A stretch of DNA of 64,000 nucleotides, taken from positions 124,001-188,000 of the forward strand of contig NZ_JXSK01000006.1 of the NCBI RefSeq assembly GCF_001083805.1, in the 5' to 3' direction. Both the position numbers and the translations under genes were made by a program. The notes beneath the pieces were generated by a model that was not told where the DNA came from, made no database searches, and saw only the letters and a list, made by a program, of their open reading frames with translations. Of the stretch, positions 29,201 through 37,392 are shown piece by piece (within the stretch, counting starts at the first letter, position 1; every line of letters begins with the position of its first letter). The stretch comes from Photorhabdus luminescens subsp. luminescens (GTDB lineage: Bacteria > Pseudomonadota > Gammaproteobacteria > Enterobacterales > Enterobacteriaceae).

Positions 29201-32200
29201 CGGGTGCATGGCTTGGGGGGCGGTAAGGCCTATATGCAGTGGTTGAAAGATGCGGTTAAAGCTTACAACGATAAATCAGTCAATAAGAAAACCGATATCC
29301 ACTCGATTGAATCTGCTTTGCTCAACCAATATCGTCGGCAAAATATGGGTTCAGCGATTGAAGATTTATTATCAATGCAGTACAGCCAGGCGATGGATAA
29401 CTCTACAGTGGCTATGCAGCGAAAAGCCAACGCGGCTTATGGCGGTAAGTTAAAAGCCAATGGACTGACCGGGCCGAATATCAATAATGCATTGAATTAT
29501 GAGGCTGAAGGTTATGAATCTGTCATGGATAAGCTGCGTAATGTAAGAAAATCGACCTACATGACATTTATGTCTGAACAACATGCTATGTCAGTGGTGG
29601 TACATAAAGAACACGCGCAAACCGTTTGGTCATTCTATGATCCTAATTTTGGCGCCAAATCGTTTGCTAACTATAACGATTTCCGTCGTTTTATGGATTC
29701 TTTTCATAAAGGTTACCTGACCAGCTATAACTTTCAGGCGAGTGAGCAGCGGGATCAAAGCTTCTATGTTCAATTCAATCGGTTTGAAAAGGGAACCATT
29801 GCGGGATATGACGGCGTTTGGAAAACGTCACGCGAGGGAGAACAAAACTACGTATTGCGTGCATTAAAAGAACAAGGTAAGACGTTTACCTTAGGTTCCA
29901 ATGTCACTGGGCGTGTAGTTGATTACCGAGAAGGTGATATCACCTTGGAAGTGGCAGTTAAACAAGGAAAGCAAACTAAGACAGTTTTGGTTGAAGTCGA
30001 GAGCGGCAACTTTAAGCAAGCTGCCAGCTTTGTGCGGTCGAATATCGATAAAGTCCTCTCTTATCCGGCAGCGAGCAGACTAATACTTAAAGCGCCGGTT
30101 GAGGGTGCTGCGGCGAGTCCCTTACTGGAAAAACTATCATCAAGCGACATCATCAAAAACAAAAATGCAGGGACGTGGGAGCAGGTAGCTGTCACACCAC
30201 AAGCCGATGAGCTTACAACGCGTTTTAGCCATCAGGTCATTATTCAAATGGAGGATGATCCGGTCGTTGCCAAAGCCGCCGCTAATCTGGCGGGTAAACA
30301 CCCGGATTCCAGTGTGGTGGTGCAACTCGATACTGACGGTAAATATCGTGTCGTTTATGGCGACCCTGCTAGAGTATCCGGTAAGTTACGTTGGCAAATT
30401 GTCGGTCATGGCCGTGATATGTCAGAGCAAAATAACATTCGCCTGAGTGGTTACACTGCCGATGAACTGGCAGTGAGACTAAAACAGTTTAGTCATGATT
30501 TTAAACCGGCGAGTAAACCTGACCATATCAGCATCGTGGGTTGTTCTCTGATAAATGATGACAAGCGGGACGGTTTTGCCCGCCGTTTTATCACAGAGTT
30601 AGATAAACAGGGTATTCGCAGTAATGTTTCTGCCCGCCGTAGCGAAGTCGCGATTGATGCAACAGGTCGTAAATTTACCCGTGATGCAAATAACCAATGG
30701 GTTAATAACTTGCCTGATAACAAAATTGTATTCGAATGGGATAAACAGGGTGAATTGACGACGAGTACGGAAAGAGTTGTTCGCAGTATTACTGAAAGTG
30801 ACATCACCCTTTCCAGGGTGGGATACACTGGGGCTGATGCGGTGACGAGAGGGGCAGTTGCGGAATATCATCGTCCTTTTACTGCGCCAAAGAAACGTGA
30901 AAATACCATGCAGATTGACTCCAACGATAAATCGAATAATCAGCTCAGCTACTCTGGCAATATTCAGGTCAATGTAGGTGAGGGGGAATTTACTGCGCTC
31001 AATTGGGGAACATCAAATGTTGGTATTAAAGTGGGTAGCGGTGGTTTTAAATCACTAGCCTTCGGCGATAATAATGTGATGGTTCATATCGGTGACGGCG
31101 ACAGCAAACACAGCTTTGATATCAGTGGTTACCAAGCGCTTGAAGGGGCGCAGATGTTTATCGGTAATCGTAATGTTAGCTTCAATCGGGGCAGCAGCAA
31201 TGATTTGATTGTGATGATGGATAAGTCTATTCCAACACCGCCGCTCGTTAATCCATTTGATGGTGTGATGCAGGTTACCGGCGTATTACAAGATATTGCC
31301 TACTCCGGCAAAGAACAGGATTGGTTAATCGCACAAGAGCAGCAATGGACCATAGCCGGCGCGGAGAAGTTTGTACAGGACATGTCCCGTCTGGATCAAA
31401 CCAGCAGTGTGAACTACAAGACGCTGGTTGATCTGGATTTACAGCATGAACGTAGTAGCCGCGGTTTGAAGCGAGATATTGAAGCGACGTTGAATAAAAA
31501 ATATAGCCAATGGCTAACTAGCAACGTTACTAATATGGGTACCATGAGCCGTGCGAATAAGTTCCGTCAGGCTAATGAGAAGCTGGCTTTTAACTTTGCC
31601 GTCGGTGGTCAAGGGGCAGATATCCAGGTGACCGCCGGTAACTGGAATTTTATGTTCGGTGACCATATTCAGTCGATTATGGATACCAATCTGGGTTCGC
31701 TGTTTGGTCTGATGACTCAGCAATATTCAGCAACCGGTATGGCGAAAACGACCTTTACCTATAATCCGCAAGACTTGCCGCGTCAGCTTAAGAATAAGCT
31801 GCTTGGCCGATTAGCAAGTGTAAACGCGGATACGACCTTAGCGGATATTTTTGGGGTGAATTACACCGCAGAAGGGCAAATTGTTTCCCGCACAGCAGAA
31901 CAAGTTGATGGCGAAGCGATTCTGCGAGAGATGCTAGAGCTTATTGGAGAGTTTAGTGGTGAGCAATTGCAAGCCTTTACTAACCCGGAAAAGTTGCTTG
32001 ATGGTTTGAAAGCGGGCATTGATATGGGCGAGGATGGCATCAGATCGTTTGCGGCAAGTCATGGCCTGCAAGAGAACGCGCCTGAGACAAATCGTGAACC
32101 GGAATCTTCGGTGAATATTAATGGACGGAACGATCAGGCCGATGATAAAGCAAAACCTACATTTGGCTTTAACTCACTAAATCTACCGAATCTGTTTGCG

Positions 32201-33439
32201 ACAATGTTTAGTAAAGATAAACAAACAGAAATGAAGTCTTTAGTCACGCATTTGAAAGAGAACTTGACGACTGATTTGCTTAATATGGAGGAAAAAACCT
32301 TTGATTTCCTGCGTAATAGCGGTCATTTGCATGATGATGGCGATATCCATATATCGTTGGGGAATTATAACTTCAACTGGGGTGGCGATGGTAAAGATCT
32401 CGGTGCCTATCTGGGAGATAACAACAACTTCTGGGGTGGTCGCGGTGATGATGTTTATTATTCAATAGGTACTTCCAACATCTTTACCGGCGGTGAAGGA
32501 AATGATCTGGGCGTCCTGATGGGTCGGGAAAACTGGATGTTTGGCGGTAAAGGGGATGATACTGCGGTGGTGGCTGGGCGGATTAACTATGCCTTTATGG
32601 GTGAAGGTAACGACCAGATGTTTGTCTTTGGTGAAGGCGGTTTTATTGATGCTGGTAACGGACAGGATTACGTCGTCGCCTCCGGCAACCATAACCGAGT
32701 GGATAGCGGTGGAGGTCAGGATTATGTCGTCACCATCGGTAATAACAACCAGGTTGAGTTAGGTGAAGGTAATGACTTTGCCAGAGTATTTGGTAATGAC
32801 AACCGGATCGACGGTTGTTCCGGCAATGATGCGATTAAATTGATGGGCTACCATGCAGTAATCAACGGCGGAGAAGGTGATGATCATCTGATTGCTGCGG
32901 CTATTTCGAAGTTCAGCCAGTTTGATGGCGGCGAGGGGCAGGATCTACTGGTGCTAGGCGGGTACCAAAACTGCTTTCAGGGAGGCTTGGGTGCCGATAG
33001 CTTTGTGGTTAGCGGAGAGGTAATTGATACGTTGGTTAGTGATATCAGCGCAGAAGATATGATTCTGTTTAACGGCGTTGACTGGCAAAATCTGTGGTTG
33101 CAGCGTAGCGGATATGATTTGGTGTTGTCGGTGAATCGCCATGTTCAGGACAACAGTGCACAGGGGATCTTTGAATCGGTGGGTTCTATCACCGTTAATG
33201 ATTACTTTAATGGAAATCGTGCCAAATTGGTGACACAGATAGGTGATAAGAACGCATTCGGGGAGCGCGAATTTACGGCGCTGTCAGATAATGCGGTGGA
33301 TTCTTTGATCCAGGCAATGAGCAGTTTTGCTCCGACCGTGGGTGATAATGGTTTCATTGAGGGCTTGGAGAGTCAGGCGAAAATGGTTATTACAACAGCG
33401 TGGGTAGATGTCACGATTGGTAAGGGGAAATTTGCCTAA
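23210..33439 (+). CDS. rtxA: MARTX multifunctional autoprocessing RTX toxin, full length
   Basis: 3409 residues; ATG at 23210 behind AAGGGA. Layers in order: glycine-rich A repeats (about 1-640, DGAGAGNKI type) interrupted by two related ~130-residue blocks (about 300-560, NDPxTxxLxY signatures); about 36 B repeats of 19 residues (about 644-1330, GGANVLTKIGDGD type); a lectin/CBM-like domain (about 1443-1578, NGNFEQGNRGW); a coiled-coil stretch (about 1590-1810); a C58/YopT-type cysteine protease with Cys1986 (GVCFALS), His2125 (EQHAMS) and Asp2144 (FYDPNFG); a CPD with His2400 (VGHGR) and Cys2445 (VGCSL); then C-terminal repeats. In this family the repeats form the pore or translocation arm and the CPD releases effectors in the host cytosol. 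Only one effector is visible, few for a MARTX toxin. No rtxC or rtxBDE genes are in the window. Confidence 0.95.
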   Translation: MGKSSSRSAEYFFTGNYFADDNDNDIDAIGFGGYIYARGGNDHITLGTIAAKVYTGAGNDTVVGGAAYLSVEDSTGDLTVKGGAGYADINKNGDGDISFSGAAGSVIMDHTGHHGDLDFTGAAIYNEMNRDGLTGNMSFDGSGGYNKLWHGTNQGNLFFDGAGAGNKIDRTWYDNYNGSRGDVTFNGAGAANSISSRTESGNIVFEGAGVDNHIVRKGKEGDITLSGAGAWNRIKRVRQKEDVYVQTRGDISFEGVGGYNRIYSNIAHGNINFSGAGAYNQISRIGVNNGLRDESMEYAKAKDIVLTTATMGGTWIQEAQQVTGIKSTTEPDTYLFAFADEMYTKISKIQLRNDPETGKLNYYATSWYKEGNNLNGLASTEISFGNGFVNININDAYRLFNLMIEHHQPVIIHAVEAGLSENKWITYASGTTVKAEDITLSDAKMGGSAIFSDCQKFDVSAVRSNRQPNTYVYAKYLESYTRVVVVELGNDPITQELKYFVNAWFKPGDYTDNLANEDISSANGYHLISAGSCVLSQIQYSLNATMRYGSERLAHTEEYCQQALVDSSTNSGDSSGDIQFDGVGGGNVITSSVTYGNVNFEGAGAANVIVKKGEEGKLTFRGAGLANVVVHQSQRGDMDIHAGGAVNVFVRIGDGRYLARLLAVGNISIHKGNGNSQIFMLGGYNTHTQIGNGRASWLGAGGFNVMTQKGNGNVSSVLVGGANVLTKLGAGDLVSGMLGGANVITHITDDTEMSNTRAIALGGTNVLTKKGQGDVLAVMGGGANVLTHIGNGNTTGVMLGGANILTKIGDGDTTGTMFGIGNVLTHVGGGQTLGVMGAAGNIFTRVGDGTVIAAMIGAGNLFTHVGNDDAWALMGGAVNIFTKVGDGDALALMAAVGNVFTHIGEGTSVALMLAKGNVATKVGNGMTLAAMMGGANIFTHMGDGNTFAAMIGGANVLTKIGHDLTTALMIGKANIYSHVGNGPSIGLFAGELNVMTKIGDGTTLAAMFGQANIMTHVGNGLTGVLALGEANIVTKTGNDFMGVVAGAKANVITHVGNSTTAGVLFGEGNILTKVGEGTTVGLLVSNVGNVMTHVGHGAMVGFAKGKANIITKIGNGAGINAVWGEANILTQQGHGDRYNFAKGKANIITKVGDGQEATVVQGDANIITHVGHGDDYTGAWGKANVITKVGDGRNVVLAKGEANIVTQVGNGDSFNALWSEGNIVTKMGDGMQVTAAKGKANITTTMGNGLNVTATHGDLNVNTKVGDGVSVNAVWGEYNVNTKIGNGLNVAVMKGKGNANIHVGDGLGINASYARNNVAIKVGNGDFYSFSVAESNTQSHKLSSFFGHIKQTALGVGGSQAINYLVQGGEASTSGTHKGRGAINLTEVSAINGFKMDGIAQVSSDLSSRLNGSVTAVETPELENIHNSLNINESDDPQQEANLIINGNFEQGNRGWLATNGIEAYHSASAYGLDNEGHGERVSELDADKNTTIYQDLQNLFEGEVISLSFDFANRHNSYLTNNGMEVFWNGERVFSTSGDAAGWQNKTLELTAKTGSNRIAFKGTGLSDGVGYILDNIVAKSESSRPAKVVIEHEKQDKAAQNALSDRDKAEEDRCILEQENEEQLAAIAGARSQLESTDQTALNTNGQAQRDALKGESKAVTDELLSMTQDLDALNDFDNYRGKSGDQWRNQFAAGFLENAQSKWDHTKSATQEELFNVQQSITGNQQKVKKAIAQSEAGIAKSEQHRIGVQQDLVNAYKKAELSKEEARLQQQQAEKAKNDANVACQEAENRGKQDITVAEDKVVQAQTDAKSAKQSDNAKPPRMGALGSGLSGKDYQSTAIPETNSHVNPELVVQADGRFSTGLMEEDLRLLKDAKNMIDRLQVNNQFMVDKNLLAKSDGNVLGEQTTYFQNRETIKGDVLQKIDNKIFDFIAHGKELEDYSFHFSQDSNLLEKLRKIIPEIGSVLLTNGNKVESKEFLEGVCFALSARYLIEERVHGLGGGKAYMQWLKDAVKAYNDKSVNKKTDIHSIESALLNQYRRQNMGSAIEDLLSMQYSQAMDNSTVAMQRKANAAYGGKLKANGLTGPNINNALNYEAEGYESVMDKLRNVRKSTYMTFMSEQHAMSVVVHKEHAQTVWSFYDPNFGAKSFANYNDFRRFMDSFHKGYLTSYNFQASEQRDQSFYVQFNRFEKGTIAGYDGVWKTSREGEQNYVLRALKEQGKTFTLGSNVTGRVVDYREGDITLEVAVKQGKQTKTVLVEVESGNFKQAASFVRSNIDKVLSYPAASRLILKAPVEGAAASPLLEKLSSSDIIKNKNAGTWEQVAVTPQADELTTRFSHQVIIQMEDDPVVAKAAANLAGKHPDSSVVVQLDTDGKYRVVYGDPARVSGKLRWQIVGHGRDMSEQNNIRLSGYTADELAVRLKQFSHDFKPASKPDHISIVGCSLINDDKRDGFARRFITELDKQGIRSNVSARRSEVAIDATGRKFTRDANNQWVNNLPDNKIVFEWDKQGELTTSTERVVRSITESDITLSRVGYTGADAVTRGAVAEYHRPFTAPKKRENTMQIDSNDKSNNQLSYSGNIQVNVGEGEFTALNWGTSNVGIKVGSGGFKSLAFGDNNVMVHIGDGDSKHSFDISGYQALEGAQMFIGNRNVSFNRGSSNDLIVMMDKSIPTPPLVNPFDGVMQVTGVLQDIAYSGKEQDWLIAQEQQWTIAGAEKFVQDMSRLDQTSSVNYKTLVDLDLQHERSSRGLKRDIEATLNKKYSQWLTSNVTNMGTMSRANKFRQANEKLAFNFAVGGQGADIQVTAGNWNFMFGDHIQSIMDTNLGSLFGLMTQQYSATGMAKTTFTYNPQDLPRQLKNKLLGRLASVNADTTLADIFGVNYTAEGQIVSRTAEQVDGEAILREMLELIGEFSGEQLQAFTNPEKLLDGLKAGIDMGEDGIRSFAASHGLQENAPETNREPESSVNINGRNDQADDKAKPTFGFNSLNLPNLFATMFSKDKQTEMKSLVTHLKENLTTDLLNMEEKTFDFLRNSGHLHDDGDIHISLGNYNFNWGGDGKDLGAYLGDNNNFWGGRGDDVYYSIGTSNIFTGGEGNDLGVLMGRENWMFGGKGDDTAVVAGRINYAFMGEGNDQMFVFGEGGFIDAGNGQDYVVASGNHNRVDSGGGQDYVVTIGNNNQVELGEGNDFARVFGNDNRIDGCSGNDAIKLMGYHAVINGGEGDDHLIAAAISKFSQFDGGEGQDLLVLGGYQNCFQGGLGADSFVVSGEVIDTLVSDISAEDMILFNGVDWQNLWLQRSGYDLVLSVNRHVQDNSAQGIFESVGSITVNDYFNGNRAKLVTQIGDKNAFGEREFTALSDNAVDSLIQAMSSFAPTVGDNGFIEGLESQAKMVITTAWVDVTIGKGKFA

Positions 33440-33457
33440 TTAAATTCCTGATAATCA

Positions 33458-33486
33458 AGTGGCTCAAGATAAGTGAGCCACTTTTA
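33458..33486 (+). terminator. Terminator after rtxA (shared with convergent ybfF)
   Basis: Perfect arms AGTGGCTCA and TGAGCCACT, followed by TTTAT. It lies between convergent rtxA and ybfF. Confidence 0.85.
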
Positions 33487-33505
33487 TCGCTAATTAACCG
33501 ATTTC

Positions 33506-34297
33506 CTACATTAATTCCATATTGGTATTAAGAAAACGATGAATTGCCTTTAAAACTGCGTCTGGTTTTTCTGCGTGAACCCAGTGATCGCAACCGGCGA
33601 TAACCCAGGCTTTGGCTTGTGGAAATTGTCTGGCGATATCATTCCGGTACTCTTCCTGGATATAAGAGGAGAGGCCGCCACGAATAAACAGGGCAGGATG
33701 AGGCCATGTAGGAATTTCTTGCCAGCCGCTGATCTTTTCATACTGGTCAATTAATACCGGTAAATTGAATTTCCATTCCCCCTGATGGAATGATTTCAGT
33801 AAAAACTGAATGACACCTTCTTCCTGGATATTTTCTCGCATAGCTTTAGCGGCATCTTGACGGGTTTTAACACCGGCTTCTGTCACTTTGTTCAGTGCGG
33901 TAAAAATTTGGTCATGACGGCGAACTTGGTAGGCGATGGGGGCTATATCAATAAGAACAATTTTTTCTATCCGTTCTGGCGCTAGTGCGGTCATTGCCAT
34001 AGCGATCTTACCGCCCATTGAATGACCAATAATAATGGCAGCCTGAATTTGTAGATGATCCAGCAGGGAAATAACATCTTGGGCCATATCGTAGTAATCC
34101 ATGTTATTTGCCCGTGGAGATAAGCCGTGATTGCGTACATCGACTTGAATGACGGGATAGTATTGCTGTAAATCACGGGCCAAGACCCCAAGATTATTGA
34201 GATCGCCGAATAACCCGTGGATTAATACCACAGGGGTAGAAGAGCGTGGATTTTCCGGTATCTGCATATGGTAATTTAACGGGGCGTCTAATTTCAT
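33506..34297 (-). CDS. ybfF: Alpha/beta-hydrolase esterase YbfF
   Basis: The 263-residue protein has the oxyanion segment LIHGLFGD, the nucleophile elbow GHSMGG (Ser near residue 94) and the catalytic His in GCDHWVHAEKP near the end. E. coli YbfF hydrolyses short acyl esters and acyl-CoA in vitro; its physiological role is unclear. There is no signal peptide, so it is cytoplasmic. In E. coli it sits next to seqA, so the location beside a toxin gene is different here. It marks the right border of the toxin island. Confidence 0.9.
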   Translation of the reverse strand: MKLDAPLNYHMQIPENPRSSTPVVLIHGLFGDLNNLGVLARDLQQYYPVIQVDVRNHGLSPRANNMDYYDMAQDVISLLDHLQIQAAIIIGHSMGGKIAMAMTALAPERIEKIVLIDIAPIAYQVRRHDQIFTALNKVTEAGVKTRQDAAKAMRENIQEEGVIQFLLKSFHQGEWKFNLPVLIDQYEKISGWQEIPTWPHPALFIRGGLSSYIQEEYRNDIARQFPQAKAWVIAGCDHWVHAEKPDAVLKAIHRFLNTNMELM

Positions 34298-34757
34298 GAT
34301 GAGAATTGTTTTCTTTCAGGTATTGATATCATGTTATGTATATTGTTGCTTAAATTATAAAAAAGCAACCAAGCTGTACAATTATAGTTAATAATTTCTT
34401 ATAATTGTATTGTTATCAAAATGTTTATGTATCAAAAACTTGTTAGTTTTTTCAAGGTAATACTTAATGGATTGAAAAACAAACGTTCTTCAAGTAAATA
34501 ATATTTTTAAATGGAAAGGTTTAAATAACTTATGAGATGATTATTGGTTCAATCATCTTAGTCAGGTTATTGATTGTGTGTTTATGTGATCTATATCTTA
34601 AAAAATTGTGTGTTAATTTTAACTTTTTGTGAAAAAATGATGAAAATTTACTTTATATTTTATTAAATAAAGGTATAAAGTACATTTAACAACAACAACA
34701 CCGTTCTAATAAGAATAAATAGAATCTGATTTTTACTATGGATTAGGGAATTAAGAA
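34298..34757 (+). promoter_or_regulatory. dctA upstream region with a candidate CRP site
   Basis: A 460-bp AT-rich region between divergent ybfF and dctA. At 34581-34602 TTTATGTGATCTATATCTTA closely matches the CRP consensus in its left half and centre, with a weak right half. E. coli dctA is CRP-activated, so this is plausible. Confidence 0.45.
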
Positions 34758-36011
34758 GTGAAGAAAAATTTACTAAAGAGTCTTTATTTTCAAGTTTTGG
34801 TTGCAATAACCATCGGTATACTTTTGGGGCATTTCTACCCACAGCTTGGTGCGGAAATGAAGCCATTAGGTGATGGATTTGTTAAATTAATCAAAATGGT
34901 TATTGCTCCTGTTATTTTCTGTACCGTTGTCACCGGCATTGCAGGTATGGAAAGTATGAAAGCCGTTGGTAAGACAGGCGCTATTGCACTGGTATATTTT
35001 GAAATAGTTAGCACAATTGCTTTGATTATCGGATTGATTGTCGTCAATGTTGTACAGCCTGGCGCAGGAATGAATATCGATCCCTCTACGTTAGATGTTA
35101 AAGCGGTATCCCTATATGCGGAGAAGGCTGCTGAGCAAGGGATAATAGCATTTTTACTTGATGTTATTCCGGCTAGTGTCATCGGGGCGTTTGCTAGTGG
35201 CAATATCTTGCAGGTCTTATTATTTGCTGTGTTATTTGGTTTTGCCCTTCATCGTTTAGGAGATAAAGGAAAACCAATCTTTAATATTATTGATGGTTTT
35301 TCTCATGTTATCTTTGGCATTATTAATATGATAATGAGATTAGCTCCTTTAGGGGCTTTTGGCGCAATGGCATTTACCATCGGGAAATATGGTATTGGCA
35401 CATTGGTGCAATTAGGGCAGTTAATAGTTTGCTTTTATATCACCTGTATTCTGTTTGTGGTATTTGTTTTGGGAACAATCGCAAAAGCCACAGGGTTTAG
35501 TATATTCCGGTTTATTAATTACATTAAAGAAGAGCTATTAATCGTATTGGGAACATCATCTTCTGAATCTGCATTACCTCGGATGCTAGATAAAATGGAG
35601 AAAGCGGGATGCCAGAAATCTGTTGTTGGATTGGTGATACCGACGGGATATTCCTTTAATTTGGATGGTACTTCTATTTACCTGACAATGGCTGCGGTAT
35701 TTATTGCTCAGGCAACGAATACTCACATGGATATTGTGCATCAAATAACGCTATTAGTTGTATTGCTCTTATCCTCTAAAGGTGCGGCTGGTGTAACAGG
35801 TAGTGGGTTTATTGTATTAGCTGCGACAATTTCTGCTGTTGGGCATTTACCGCTAGCAGGTCTGGCGCTGATACTAGGAATAGATCGTTTCATGTCAGAA
35901 GCAAGAGCTTTAACAAATCTAATTGGCAATGGTGTTGCAACGATTGTGGTCGCGAAACGTTGTCGTCAGCTTGATGAAGGCAAATTAAATGAAGTGTTAA
36001 ATGCCAAATAA
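34758..36011 (+). CDS. dctA: C4-dicarboxylate transporter DctA
   Basis: This 417-residue inner-membrane proton (or sodium) symporter takes up succinate, fumarate, malate and aspartate during aerobic growth. Nearly every segment matches enterobacterial Dct[21 protein letters not shown], the serine-rich hairpin [14 protein letters not shown], the substrate motif [14 protein letters not shown], and [20 protein letters not shown]. It starts with GTG at 34758 behind GGGAATTAAGA. The C-terminus is about ten residues shorter than in E. coli. The closely related GltP was considered, but the DctA-specific segments fit better. Confidence 0.95.
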   Translation: MKKNLLKSLYFQVLVAITIGILLGHFYPQLGAEMKPLGDGFVKLIKMVIAPVIFCTVVTGIAGMESMKAVGKTGAIALVYFEIVSTIALIIGLIVVNVVQPGAGMNIDPSTLDVKAVSLYAEKAAEQGIIAFLLDVIPASVIGAFASGNILQVLLFAVLFGFALHRLGDKGKPIFNIIDGFSHVIFGIINMIMRLAPLGAFGAMAFTIGKYGIGTLVQLGQLIVCFYITCILFVVFVLGTIAKATGFSIFRFINYIKEELLIVLGTSSSESALPRMLDKMEKAGCQKSVVGLVIPTGYSFNLDGTSIYLTMAAVFIAQATNTHMDIVHQITLLVVLLLSSKGAAGVTGSGFIVLAATISAVGHLPLAGLALILGIDRFMSEARALTNLIGNGVATIVVAKRCRQLDEGKLNEVLNAK

Positions 36012-36056
36012 GCAAAATCTTTAGGTTTTTGTCTATTCGATGATTCATTAATAAAA

Positions 36057-36157
36057 TGATGCCGGTTTTTGACCGGCATCAGACCGCTGACAAACCCCGT
36101 TATTTTTAATGAGGTTTGTCAGTGGTCTGAAGCGCCAAGTAAGGCGCTTATTTTTTG
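36057..36157 (+). terminator. Three consecutive hairpins after dctA
   Basis: ATGCCGGT/GACCGGCAT (36057-36080) is followed by a long, nearly perfect 16-bp inverted repeat (AGACCGCTGACAAACC and its complement, with one G:T-type mismatch, 36081-36128), then AGCGCC/GGCGCT with a T-run (36131-36157). The last is a standard terminator. The middle element may be a small repeated or mobile palindrome. Confidence 0.7.
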
Positions 36158-36294
36158 CATGGATAAGAGAATCAATAATGATTGTATTTAGATTCCACTA
36201 AAACAAAACCGGACTTGCTTAGACAAGCATTGAGTTTATTTACATGATTTAATTGGGAAAATTTAAATTTATTAACCTTGGTGGGATGTGCTTC

Positions 36295-36369
36295 TGGCGT
36301 CCCCTGCTGGAATCGAACCAGCAATTAGCCCTTAGGAGGGGCTTGTTATATCCATTTAACTAAGGGGAC
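36295..36369 (-). tRNA. argW: tRNA-Arg (anticodon CCT)
   Basis: The minus strand gives a 75-nt cloverleaf: acceptor arms GTCCCCT and AGGGGAC, anticodon loop CTCCTAA with CCT, T-loop GGTTCGAATCC and an encoded CCA. It reads the rare AGG codon. In E. coli argW lies in the same neighbourhood and is an integration site for phages; here no integrase is next to it. Confidence 0.95.
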
Positions 36370-36558
36370 ATAGCTTTATTATAACGGTTTTTTCTTCCTA
36401 AGATAAGGCGTTATAAACTGTTTGCCTATTTAGTGATCACTTAAATTGAGTACCATTCAAGTTAGATTGTCAGTAATATTCACATTATTGATGATCATCG
36501 GCGAGTCGTGCAACAAACTGATCTGCCGGATCTAGAAGGTTATTACTTGGAGAGATGT

Positions 36559-37314
36559 ATGAAGTATCGTTTGGGCGGAATCGCTCTTACCGCCGCATTA
36601 CTAGTGGGATGCGCTAATTCATCTGATACTGTTGAACAGGGGCGTTCAGACCCATTGGAAGGCTTTAACCGTACAATGTTCAACTTTAATTATGATGTTC
36701 TTGACCCTTATGTTTTACGTCCAGTCGCGGTAGCGTGGCGTGATTATGTGCCGATGCCTGCTCGAAATGGTTTGGGTAATTTTCTGAGTAATCTTGAAGA
36801 GCCGGCTAGTATGGTAAACAGTTTCTTGCGGGGTAACCCATATCAGGGAATGAAACATTTTAATCGTTTTTTCCTAAATACCATTTTGGGTATGGGGGGG
36901 CTGATTGATGTTGCAACGATGGCAAACCCCAAATTGGCAAAAGAAGAGCCAAAACGCTTTGGGAGTACTCTGGGCTATTATAAAGCGGGGTATGGTCCTT
37001 ATGTTGTATTGCCGGGCTATGGCAGTTTCACCCTACGTGATGAAGGGGGAAATTGGGCGGATATGACTTACCCAATGCTGAGTTATCTGACTATTTGGAT
37101 GTCAGCCGGCAAGTGGGCATTTGAAGGAATTGAAACCCGTGCTCGTTTACTGGATTCTGATGGCTTGTTGAAGAACTCGTCAGATCCCTATTTGATGATG
37201 CGTGAGGCTTATTTCCAGAGCCATGATTTTATGGCAAGCGGTGGTAAACTGGAAGCCACGAAAAATCCAAATGCCGAAGCATTACAGGATGATTTAGATA
37301 GTATTGATGATTGA
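36559..37314 (+). CDS. mlaA: Outer-membrane lipoprotein MlaA (VacJ)
   Basis: The 251-residue lipoprotein of the Mla pathway removes misplaced phospholipids from the outer leaflet of the outer membrane and passes them to MlaC. The start at 36559 (MKYRLGGIALTAALLVGCAN) gives a signal peptide with lipobox LLVGC; an ATG at 36508 would bury it. GGAGAG precedes the chosen start. DPLEGFNRTMFNFNYDVLD and the GMGGLIDVAT and RDEGGNWADM blocks are typical of MlaA, and the length equals E. coli MlaA. Confidence 0.95.
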   Translation: MKYRLGGIALTAALLVGCANSSDTVEQGRSDPLEGFNRTMFNFNYDVLDPYVLRPVAVAWRDYVPMPARNGLGNFLSNLEEPASMVNSFLRGNPYQGMKHFNRFFLNTILGMGGLIDVATMANPKLAKEEPKRFGSTLGYYKAGYGPYVVLPGYGSFTLRDEGGNWADMTYPMLSYLTIWMSAGKWAFEGIETRARLLDSDGLLKNSSDPYLMMREAYFQSHDFMASGGKLEATKNPNAEALQDDLDSIDD

Positions 37315-37346
37315 TAACGCTTTATTTGGTTTTTAACTGCGTAGAT

Positions 37347-37378
37347 AAAAAAGGATAGCAGTGTCGCTATCCTTTTTT
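37347..37378 (+). terminator. Bidirectional terminator between mlaA and fadL
   Basis: Arms AAAGGATAGC and GCTATCCTTT, with A's on the left and T's on the right. It serves both converging genes. Confidence 0.9.
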
Positions 37379-37392
37379 AGAGTGGAATATTA

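Noticed and set aside
34758-36011. GltP glutamate/aspartate carrier
   Set aside because: The protein follows DctA almost segment by segment, including the [17 protein letters not shown] end.
36295-36369. argW as the active attachment site of the toxin island
   Set aside because: No integrase gene and no duplicated tRNA end was found in the window. The toxin island ends at ybfF, about 2 kb away, with dctA in between.
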